The notes under the pieces are model-generated. The model was given only the letters and a program-made list of their open reading frames with translations. It was not told the DNA's origin and did no database searches. From Lachnospiraceae bacterium (GTDB lineage Bacteria > Bacillota > Clostridia > Lachnospirales > Lachnospiraceae), in NCBI GenBank assembly GCA_016301965.1, contig JAEDOO010000034.1, positions 1 through 14,107 of the forward strand: 14,107 nt of DNA. The letters are read 5' to 3'. This document shows, piece by piece, positions 1 through 6,635 of this stretch; position 1 is the first letter of the stretch, and each line of letters opens with the position of its first letter. A program made the position numbers and the translations under genes.

Positions 1-3
1 AAG

Positions 4-2739
4 ATGAGAGTAGAGTACAGAGAAAACGAGAAGTATACAGTAAAAGGTGAATATAAGATCTCCGTAGTGATTCCCTGTTACAATGTAGAAAATTATCTTG
101 AGGAGGCGGTAGAATCTGTCCTTTCGCAGACCATAGGATTTTTACAGAATATTCAGCTGATTCTGGTCAATGATGGCAGTAAAGATCATACAGAAGAAAT
201 ATGCGTCCGCTATGAAGAAAAATATCCGGAGAATATCATTTATGTCAGCCAGGAGAATGCCGGCGTCAGTGAGGCCAGGAACCATGGCTATCGGTTTGCG
301 GTGGGAAAGTATATCAACTTCCTTGACGGCGATGATAAATGGGAAGAGGATGCGTTTGAAAGATTGTATGCCTATATGGAGGAACATGCCGACATCATGC
401 TGACTTGTGGTCGTATGCGTTTGTTTGATGCAGATGACCGGTGGCATCCGCTGGATGCTAAATTTGATAAGGGTGGCTGTGTCATCGATATCTCAGCGCG
501 CCCGGAGGATACGCTTTTGCACATTACCTCTTCTTTTATCCGAAGAGAAGCCATCGGTGATCTTCAGTTTGTGCCGGGACTTCGTATCGGTGAAGATGCG
601 TTGTTTGTCAACAGCCTGATTCTAAAATATGGAAAATTTGGCGCACTTAGAGAAGCGGTGCACATGTACCGCCGAAGAAGGGATGAGTCCTCTGCTGTGC
701 AGGGAAAACATCTAAAAAAAGACTGGTATCTTGTCAGTCCGAAAGAGTTTTATGGCAGACTGGCGGAGCAGTCTAAAAAGCATTACGACTGTGTGGTACA
801 ATATATTCAGGCACTTTTGTTTTACGATATAGGTTACCGGCTGCATACAACGATACCGGAAGGCATTTTGACGGAAGAGGAAAAAGAACAGTACTTTGAA
901 AGTCTTCATCAATATATTGCAATGATCGACGATGAGATCATCATGAAGTCCAGAAATCATAGTCAGGAAATTCGTCTGCACATGCTGGAGTTTAAATATG
1001 ATCGTCAGCTGATGAAAAATGACTGGGTCAGCGAAGAGGGGAAACTGGCATATTATACAGGAATCTACGCGGCCAGTACGCTGAATAAGAACAGTACTTT
1101 TGTTTTCAGTATTATAGAATACGATGAAAAGACAAAGCGCGTATGTGTTTCCGGTAAGATACGGAATCTTGTGTTTGATCTGTTTGGAAAAGACATCTCA
1201 ATTTATCTGGATGTAAATAACGGCGCCAGAACGGTTCCGGTACAGCTGACCAGATTTGTTCACGATCAGTTTGCTTTTCTGAAAGATAATCGGCCGCTGT
1301 ATACCCAGGTGGAAGCGGTGATTCCTCTGCGGGGAAAGAGATTTTCCGTACGTCCTTTTGTGAACATTGGGGAAATGAAGTTCCCTCTTGGATTTTGCCT
1401 TGGAAAATTTGCCCGTATTTCAGAATTTACAGCGTCTTATGCCGTTATGGGACGATATATCCTGTATAAGGAAGGTGATTTTCTGTGGTTTGAAAAACCT
1501 AAATATCTGAAACTGGGGCGTCTGCTGCATGAACGTCGTTATCAGCACAGTATTCTTGTGCGGGAGGAGAGAAGACCGCTGGCTGAGGAGCGCAGAAAGG
1601 CCATCCGCTACGGTCTGCTGCATAAAAAGAAAATCTGGCTGATCTCTGACCGGGAATTTGTGGCAAACGATAATGGGGAACATTTTTTCCGGTATCTGAA
1701 CGGAGAAGGGAAAAAGCTGATTCCCGGTATTCGTCCGATTTTTGTGATTTCCGAAAACTGTCCCGATTATAAGCGAATGCAGCAGTATGGAGAGGTGGTT
1801 TCCTATGAGTCCGAAAAGTATCGTATTTTGTTTCTGAATGCGGACAAGATTATTTCTTCCAGCGGTAATGATATGGTATTTAATGCCTATGGCAAAAAGA
1901 GACGATGGATGGCAGACCTGTATAGATTTCAGTTTGTCTTTCTGCAGCATGGTATTATTAAAGATGATATGTCCGGCTGGCTGCGCAGGATGAACAAGAA
2001 TATTTCCATGTTTGTCACATCTGTAAAGGGTGAGTATGACTCTATCGTCAACGGCAATTATGGCTATTCAGAAAAACAGGTAAAAATGGTAGGTCTGGCA
2101 AGATTTGATAATTTGCTGAAGCTTCCTTATAAAAAAGAAAAGAGAATTTTAATTCTGCCTACCTGGAGAAATTCTATTAAGGAAAGCTTTGATACTGTTA
2201 CATCTGAGAGCATTTATTTTGACGGTTTTAAAGATACAGCCTATTTTAAATTCTATAATGATCTGATTAACGACCCGCGTCTGTTGGATTGTATGCGCCG
2301 CCATGGATATACCGGCGTATTTGGACTGCATCCGGTACATGCTAAACAGGCAGTGGATTATCAGGGGAATGATGTGATCACCGTACACAGCGGCTACCTG
2401 GATTACCAGAAAGAGTTTGCAAGAAACAGTATGATGGTTACTGATTATTCCAGTACGGTCATGGATTTTGCATATCTCAAAAAGCCCGTGGTATATGCAC
2501 AGTTTGACAAAGAAGAGTTTTTTGCCAGTCACACGTATACAGAAGGGTATTTTGATTATGAGCGGGATGGTTTTGGTCCGGTGTGCTATGATCTCGAATC
2601 TACAGTGGATGCCATGATCCGAATGATGGAAAAGGATTGTAAGCTGGAACCGCAGTATGAGGAGCGGATCAACAGCTTCTTTGCCTATACAGATGATCAG
2701 AATTGCAGGCGTACAGTAGAGGCCATATTGAATTTATAA
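4..2739 (+). CDS. Fused GT2 glycosyltransferase / CDP-glycerol glycerophosphotransferase (TagF-like)
   Basis: A 911-residue two-enzyme fusion for wall-polymer synthesis. Residues about 18-230 are a GT-A family 2 glycosyltransferase: VVIPCYN at 21-27, VNDGSKD at 55-61, the metal-binding LDGDD at 107-111, and GED at 196-198 with the likely catalytic base. Residues about 350-500 are a poorly defined, possibly beta-rich linker domain. Residues about 540-905 are a CDP-glycerol glycerophosphotransferase (Glyphos_transf): LQHG at 647-650, PTWR at 719-722, LHPVH at 775-779, TDYSS at 813-817 and a YFDYERDGFGP stretch at 849-859. By analogy with TagF, His649 and His776 would be the essential histidines. 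There is no N-terminal signal or obvious membrane helix, so it is probably cytoplasmic and peripheral to the membrane. Only 3 bases precede the ATG and the frame is open to base 1, so the true start and ribosome binding site may lie outside the window. It likely adds a sugar and glycerol phosphate to a teichoic-acid-like chain. Confidence 0.88.
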   Translation: MRVEYRENEKYTVKGEYKISVVIPCYNVENYLEEAVESVLSQTIGFLQNIQLILVNDGSKDHTEEICVRYEEKYPENIIYVSQENAGVSEARNHGYRFAVGKYINFLDGDDKWEEDAFERLYAYMEEHADIMLTCGRMRLFDADDRWHPLDAKFDKGGCVIDISARPEDTLLHITSSFIRREAIGDLQFVPGLRIGEDALFVNSLILKYGKFGALREAVHMYRRRRDESSAVQGKHLKKDWYLVSPKEFYGRLAEQSKKHYDCVVQYIQALLFYDIGYRLHTTIPEGILTEEEKEQYFESLHQYIAMIDDEIIMKSRNHSQEIRLHMLEFKYDRQLMKNDWVSEEGKLAYYTGIYAASTLNKNSTFVFSIIEYDEKTKRVCVSGKIRNLVFDLFGKDISIYLDVNNGARTVPVQLTRFVHDQFAFLKDNRPLYTQVEAVIPLRGKRFSVRPFVNIGEMKFPLGFCLGKFARISEFTASYAVMGRYILYKEGDFLWFEKPKYLKLGRLLHERRYQHSILVREERRPLAEERRKAIRYGLLHKKKIWLISDREFVANDNGEHFFRYLNGEGKKLIPGIRPIFVISENCPDYKRMQQYGEVVSYESEKYRILFLNADKIISSSGNDMVFNAYGKKRRWMADLYRFQFVFLQHGIIKDDMSGWLRRMNKNISMFVTSVKGEYDSIVNGNYGYSEKQVKMVGLARFDNLLKLPYKKEKRILILPTWRNSIKESFDTVTSESIYFDGFKDTAYFKFYNDLINDPRLLDCMRRHGYTGVFGLHPVHAKQAVDYQGNDVITVHSGYLDYQKEFARNSMMVTDYSSTVMDFAYLKKPVVYAQFDKEEFFASHTYTEGYFDYERDGFGPVCYDLESTVDAMIRMMEKDCKLEPQYEERINSFFAYTDDQNCRRTVEAILNL

Positions 2740-2744
2740 TTCTG

Positions 2745-2773
2745 TTGATTTATTTCACATAGTATAGTAAGAT
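2745..2773 (+). promoter_or_regulatory. Possible internal promoter before the export genes
   Basis: In the 74-nt gap after the fusion transferase there is a TTGATT (2745-2750), a 17-nt spacer and TAAGAT (2768-2773). Each hexamer matches the sigma-A consensus at 4 of 6 positions. If active, it would let the ABC transporter, second transferase and Stealth genes be expressed apart from the upstream gene. No terminator is visible in this gap, so read-through is equally possible. Confidence 0.35.
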
Positions 2774-2800
2774 AGGTAGCTGAATAAAATGATGAATTAC

Positions 2801-2806
2801 AGGAGG
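2801..2806 (+). promoter_or_regulatory. Ribosome binding site fixing a GTG start
   Basis: A perfect AGGAGG lies 7 nt before the GTG at 2814. It supports GTG as the start of the permease, because no in-frame ATG is as well placed. Confidence 0.8.
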
Positions 2807-2813
2807 ATATGAA

Positions 2814-3596
2814 GTGAAGCGTTTCATAAGGGACATGAAAAAGTTCTGGAACTATACACTGTATTCCGCTAAGTCTCAGTTAAAAGCTGAGGTGGCCAAT
2901 TCCTATCTGAACTGGGTATGGTGGATTCTGGAACCGTTTTGTTTCATGTTGATCTATGCATTGATTTTTGGCTTTCTGTTTCCCAGAAAACAGGAATATT
3001 TCAATATTTTTATTTTCCTTGGACTGGCATACTGGGATTTCTTTAATCGCTGTGTGAAAAGTTCCGTTCGTATGGTCAAGAGAAACAAGCCGGTGGTGGC
3101 TAAGGTATATCTGCCGAAATATACACTGATTATTTCGGATATGATGGTCAACGGATTTAAAATGCTGATCTGTCTCGGTATCGTTGTTGTTATGCTGTTG
3201 GTTTACCGTGTGCCGCTGACCTGGAAAATTGTCTTTATTCTTCCCATTACGCTGGTGATGATCTTGTTTACGTTCGGATGCTGCTGTATCCTTTTGCATC
3301 TGGGTGTGTTTATCGACGACATGGCTAATGTGATCAACATCGTACTGCGTTTTGTATTTTATCTGACAGGTATTTTTTATAATATCGAAGCCAGTTTTGA
3401 AGAACCCTATCGCTCTCTGCTGTTGTATGGCAATCCACTGGCCAGGTTTATCACGGATGCAAGGCGTTGTGTGATCTTTGGAGAGATGCCGGCCTTTGGT
3501 GCGTTAGGTATCTGGGTGCTGATCTCTGTGGTGCTGTGCGTGTTGGGTGTGCGCACGATTTACAGAAACGAGAATACATATGTGAAGGTGATCTAA
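2814..3596 (+). CDS. ABC-2 type polysaccharide/teichoic acid export permease (TagG/Wzm-like)
   Basis: A 260-residue integral membrane protein with the size and topology of TagG/Wzm permeases. An amphipathic, positively charged N-terminus (about 1-34) is followed by roughly six hydrophobic segments near residues 37-56, 62-80, 106-131, 137-163, 171-190 and 228-248. The N-terminal pattern of basic residues, SQLKAE and then WWILEP is typical of ABC-2 exporters of O-antigen, capsule and teichoic acid. Translation starts at GTG with a perfect Shine-Dalgarno 7 nt upstream. The stop codon directly abuts the ATG of the ATPase gene, which points to translational coupling and 1:1 assembly. It would form the membrane pore that moves a lipid-linked polymer outwards. 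The substrate is inferred from the flanking CDP-glycerol transferases, since the permease sequence alone does not show it. Confidence 0.88.
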   Translation: MKRFIRDMKKFWNYTLYSAKSQLKAEVANSYLNWVWWILEPFCFMLIYALIFGFLFPRKQEYFNIFIFLGLAYWDFFNRCVKSSVRMVKRNKPVVAKVYLPKYTLIISDMMVNGFKMLICLGIVVVMLLVYRVPLTWKIVFILPITLVMILFTFGCCCILLHLGVFIDDMANVINIVLRFVFYLTGIFYNIEASFEEPYRSLLLYGNPLARFITDARRCVIFGEMPAFGALGIWVLISVVLCVLGVRTIYRNENTYVKVI

Positions 3597-4325
3597 ATGG
3601 ATAATATAGCAATTACCGTGAAGGATCTGAAGATCCGTTATAAAAGTGTACAGGCATATTCCATAAAGAAGAGTCTGCTTCGTCTGAAAGGTGCGGAAAC
3701 AAAGGCTTTTGAAGCTGTCCGCGGTGTCAGCTTTGAGGTAAGAGAGGGAGAGATCCTTGGCATTACCGGAAAGAACGGCAGCGGAAAATCCACTATGCTG
3801 CGTGCGTTGGCCAATATTTTTTCCGCTGATGAAGGCGAGATCGATCTGCATGGTCATACGATCTCTCTTCTGGCCATTGGTGTGGGATTTAAACAGGATC
3901 TGACGGGACGTGAGAATATCATGCTTTCGGGTCTTCTTCTTGGATTTACAGAGGAAGAGGTTAAGGAAAGAATGCCGGAGATCATCGAATTTGCGGGTCT
4001 TGGCAACTTTATCGATATGCCGGTGCGTACCTATTCCAGCGGTATGTATTCTAAGTTGGCTTTTTCCATTACAGCTGTTCTGGAAACAGAGATCATGCTG
4101 ATCGACGAAGTATTAAGTGTCGGTGATGAAAAGTTTAAGAAGAAGAGTTATCATAAGATGAAAGAGCTGATTTCTGCAAGAAACCGTACCGTTGTGATTG
4201 TGTCCCATAATCTGGGAACATTGGAAGAGCTTTGTGACCGGGTAATGTGGATGCACGAAGGAAAAATCATGGAGATGGGTGATCCCCATGAAGTACTGGA
4301 ACATTATCGTGAATTTATGAAATAA
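3597..4325 (+). CDS. Polysaccharide/teichoic acid export ATPase (TagH/Wzt-like)
   Basis: A 242-residue ABC ATPase with all nucleotide-binding elements: Walker A GKNGSGKST at 58-66, a Q-loop region around FKQDLTGREN at 98-107, signature YSSGM at 146-150, Walker B plus catalytic glutamate IMLIDE at 166-171, D-loop SVGD at 174-177 and the switch histidine in VSHN (His204). The LTGRENI and YSSGM wording is characteristic of the polysaccharide-export group (TagH, Wzt, RfbB). The protein stops soon after the ATPase fold. It lacks the C-terminal sugar-binding domain of O9a-type Wzt and the long C-terminal extension of Bacillus TagH, so substrate selection probably lies elsewhere. The ATG directly follows the permease stop, with GAAGGTG just upstream as ribosome binding site. 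It powers export together with the permease. Confidence 0.92.
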   Translation: MDNIAITVKDLKIRYKSVQAYSIKKSLLRLKGAETKAFEAVRGVSFEVREGEILGITGKNGSGKSTMLRALANIFSADEGEIDLHGHTISLLAIGVGFKQDLTGRENIMLSGLLLGFTEEEVKERMPEIIEFAGLGNFIDMPVRTYSSGMYSKLAFSITAVLETEIMLIDEVLSVGDEKFKKKSYHKMKELISARNRTVVIVSHNLGTLEELCDRVMWMHEGKIMEMGDPHEVLEHYREFMK

Positions 4326-4336
4326 CTGAGGTAAGT

Positions 4337-5527
4337 ATGGAACAGGGGATACTTGATAAACTGAAAATGGTAAAATGGTCAGATCTGCTCCATATCTTCA
4401 AGTTTCTTCTGGCCATACCCTTTGCACTGATCTGCAAATGCAGACACAGAGATCTCTGGCTGATCTGCGATTACGAGCTGGAAGCACGGGACAATCCCTA
4501 TTGGCTGTTTAAGTATATCCGGGAAAAACATCCGGAACAGGAGATCGTTTATGCCATCGATTACGACTCACCAGACTACCAGAGGGTGGCTGTTCTGGGG
4601 CCGACGGTGCGTTACGGCAGTCTGAAGCACTGGATCTTTTATCTTGCTGCTTCTAAGAATATCAGTTCCCAGAAAGGCGGAAAACCCAATGCGGCGATCT
4701 GTTATGTGCTGGAGGTTTCCGGTCTTTTGAAAAATACGCGGATCTTCCTGCAGCATGGCATCATCAAAGACGATCTTTCTTATTTATACTACAAAAATAC
4801 AAAAATGCGGATGTTTGTGACCTCTGTTCCCAGAGAATATGAGTTTGTGAGAGACACGTATGGTTATCCGAAAGGGTATGTGCAGATGCTTGGTCTGGCT
4901 CGCTATGATAATCTGTTTCCGGAAGTATCTGAGGATAAATATATTCTGGTTATGCCCACCTGGCGCAAGTGGATCGCGCATACGGTAACGGATGCGGTGG
5001 AAAAAGCGGATCGTTTTGAGGATACAGAGTTTGCCCGGGCGTGGAAAACTTTCCTGGAAAATCCTTTCGTGGACGAATTGGCAGCGCAGCAGATCCGTCT
5101 TGTATTTTATCTGCACCGCAATATGCAGAAGTTTGCTTCTTTTTTTACCGGAATCAGCGAGAATGTCACTGTGGCTGTATGGCCGGAGTATGACTGCCAG
5201 GATCTGATGAAGAAATGTCTGTGCATGATCACGGATTATTCCAGTGTGGCCATGGATGTGGCCTATATGAGAAAACCGGTATTGTATTATCAGTTTGATT
5301 ATGAACTGTTTCGAAAAGGCCATATGGGTCTGGGATATTACGATTATCACAAGGATGGTTTCGGTCCTATCTGTGAGACCTGCCCGCAGCTGATCGAAAG
5401 CCTGCAGGACGTAATGAACCGGAAATATGTGATGGAAGAAATCTATCAGAAACGCTGTGATGAATTTTTTTATTTTCATGACAGAGATTACTGTAAGAGG
5501 AACTATGAGGCCATTAAGGCAATTTGA
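4337..5527 (+). CDS. CDP-glycerol glycerophosphotransferase family protein (stand-alone)
   Basis: A 396-residue protein of the TagB/TagF (Glyphos_transf) family. It has a hydrophobic, basic-flanked N-terminal segment (about 17-34) that could anchor it to the inner membrane face. The catalytic region shows LQHGIIKDD at 138-146 (His140), MPTWR at 206-210, a second histidine motif FYLHRN at 257-262 (His260), TDYSS at 299-303 and YYDYHKDGFGP at 334-344. It is a clear paralogue of the C-terminal half of the 911-residue fusion protein; the LQHGIIKDD block is identical. It lacks the GT2 part. One variation is Arg after the second histidine, where the paralogue and most family members have Pro. Start: ATG with TGAGGT 4 nt upstream, 11 nt after the ATPase stop. 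It probably transfers glycerol phosphate from CDP-glycerol to the growing polymer. Primase versus polymerase activity cannot be told from sequence. Confidence 0.88.
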   Translation: MEQGILDKLKMVKWSDLLHIFKFLLAIPFALICKCRHRDLWLICDYELEARDNPYWLFKYIREKHPEQEIVYAIDYDSPDYQRVAVLGPTVRYGSLKHWIFYLAASKNISSQKGGKPNAAICYVLEVSGLLKNTRIFLQHGIIKDDLSYLYYKNTKMRMFVTSVPREYEFVRDTYGYPKGYVQMLGLARYDNLFPEVSEDKYILVMPTWRKWIAHTVTDAVEKADRFEDTEFARAWKTFLENPFVDELAAQQIRLVFYLHRNMQKFASFFTGISENVTVAVWPEYDCQDLMKKCLCMITDYSSVAMDVAYMRKPVLYYQFDYELFRKGHMGLGYYDYHKDGFGPICETCPQLIESLQDVMNRKYVMEEIYQKRCDEFFYFHDRDYCKRNYEAIKAI

Positions 5528-5546
5528 GTGAAAAAGGGGAAGAATT

Positions 5547-6557
5547 ATGTCGGATATCAAGCAGAAACCCATTGATTTTGTAATTATCTGGGTGGACGGC
5601 AGCGATCCGGAATGGAGAGCTGTAAAAAATCAGTACGTGCCCAAAGCTATCGGTGAGGATGATCAGGAAGTTCGTTACAGAGACTGGGACAACCTGCAGT
5701 ACTGGTTCAGAGGTGTGGAAAAATATACACCCTGGGTAAATAAAATTCACTTTGTGACATGGGGACATCTGCCAAAATGGCTGAATGTCAACCATCCCAA
5801 GCTGCATATTGTAAATCATAAGGATTATATTCCAGAGGAATATCTGCCTACCTTTAATTCACATACTATAGAGATGAATCTTCATCGGATTGAGGGACTG
5901 GCAGAGCAGTTTGTCTATTTTAACGATGACATGTTTATCAATGCCCCCATGAAACCGGAAGACTTTTTTGTAAACGGCCTGCCATGTGATACTTTTGCCA
6001 TGGATTGCATTTACTGGGGAAAAGACAGCGCAGGTCCGTACAACGGAAACGATATGGCCGTGATCAATACGTATTTTCCGAAGAAAAAGGCACTGAAAGA
6101 GAATTGGAAAAAATGGTTTAAGCTTCGTTATGGTATGCATAACCTTTATAAAACTCTGGTACTGTGTCCCTGGAAGTGGTTTCCTGGATTTTATTACCAG
6201 CATCTGCCCAACAGTTTTCTGAAATCCACCTATGAGGAGGTATGGAAGGCAGAACCGGAGCTTCTGGATATGACCTGCCGCTGTAAGATTCGTTCTACCA
6301 CAAATGTTAACCAGTGGCTGATCAAATACTGGCAGCTGGCTTCCGGTAATTTTTATCCGAGAACCAATAAGATTGGCGCCTGCTATCATGTGAAAGACAG
6401 AAATTACCCGAATCTTTTGGAAACGATCCGCACGGGTCGGCATAAGATGATCTGTATCAATGATACAGCCAAGACAACGAATTTTGAAGAGAAAAAGCAG
6501 GGTGTGATCAAGGCTTTTGATGAGGTGCTGGGAGAGAAGAGTTCCTTTGAGATCTAG
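5547..6557 (+). CDS. Stealth-family capsular polysaccharide phosphotransferase
   Basis: A 336-residue protein with the four conserved regions of the Stealth family. CR1 is at about 9-25 (DFVIIWVDGSDPEW). CR2 is at about 42-145, starting RYRDWDNLQYWFRGVEKY, continuing through VTWGHLPKWL and ending with YFNDDMF at 124-130. CR3 is at about 218-257 with the HLP and RSTTNVNQW segments. CR4 is at about 302-336 with INDTAKTTNFEEKK. Family members transfer a sugar-1-phosphate from a UDP-sugar to build phosphodiester-linked polymers such as meningococcal-type capsules; related domains occur in human GlcNAc-1-phosphotransferase. There is no signal peptide or membrane helix, so it is cytoplasmic. It begins 19 nt after the second glycerophosphotransferase, with AAGGGGA 6 nt before the ATG, so it belongs to the same operon. 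The sugar donor is unknown. Confidence 0.9.
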   Translation: MSDIKQKPIDFVIIWVDGSDPEWRAVKNQYVPKAIGEDDQEVRYRDWDNLQYWFRGVEKYTPWVNKIHFVTWGHLPKWLNVNHPKLHIVNHKDYIPEEYLPTFNSHTIEMNLHRIEGLAEQFVYFNDDMFINAPMKPEDFFVNGLPCDTFAMDCIYWGKDSAGPYNGNDMAVINTYFPKKKALKENWKKWFKLRYGMHNLYKTLVLCPWKWFPGFYYQHLPNSFLKSTYEEVWKAEPELLDMTCRCKIRSTTNVNQWLIKYWQLASGNFYPRTNKIGACYHVKDRNYPNLLETIRTGRHKMICINDTAKTTNFEEKKQGVIKAFDEVLGEKSSFEI

Positions 6558-6589
6558 CCACAGACAGATGAACAATACATGTAGGATCC

Positions 6590-6619
6590 ATGCCGGCAGA
6601 TAGTGATATTTGCCGGCAT
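6590..6619 (+). terminator. Intercistronic hairpin, weak terminator or processing site
   Basis: A 9-bp perfect, GC-rich inverted repeat (ATGCCGGCA at 6590-6598, TGCCGGCAT at 6611-6619) can extend by a G-U and an A-U pair, leaving an 8-nt loop. Only four T residues (6619-6622) follow. It lies 33 nt after the Stealth stop and just before the YfhO ribosome binding site. It may partially terminate, protect the upstream mRNA end or attenuate the next gene. Confidence 0.55.
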
Positions 6620-6623
6620 TTTC

Positions 6624-6628
6624 AGGAG
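6624..6628 (+). promoter_or_regulatory. Ribosome binding site deciding the YfhO-family start
   Basis: AGGAG lies 7 nt before the ATG at 6636. The alternative in-frame GTG at 6603 falls inside the hairpin loop and has no ribosome binding site, so 6636 is preferred. Confidence 0.8.
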
Positions 6629-6635
6629 TAAAGGC

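Noticed and set aside
4784..5572. Antisense open frame (262 codons) opposite the stand-alone glycerophosphotransferase
   Set aside because: It is a shadow of a gene with clear catalytic motifs, without its own motif or convincing context.
6547..6580. TTGAGA as a possible -35 for the YfhO gene
   Set aside because: No -10-like hexamer at a normal spacing follows it.
6603..6635. Upstream in-frame GTG start for the YfhO-family gene
   Set aside because: It lies within a hairpin loop with no Shine-Dalgarno, while ATG 6636 has AGGAG at 7 nt.
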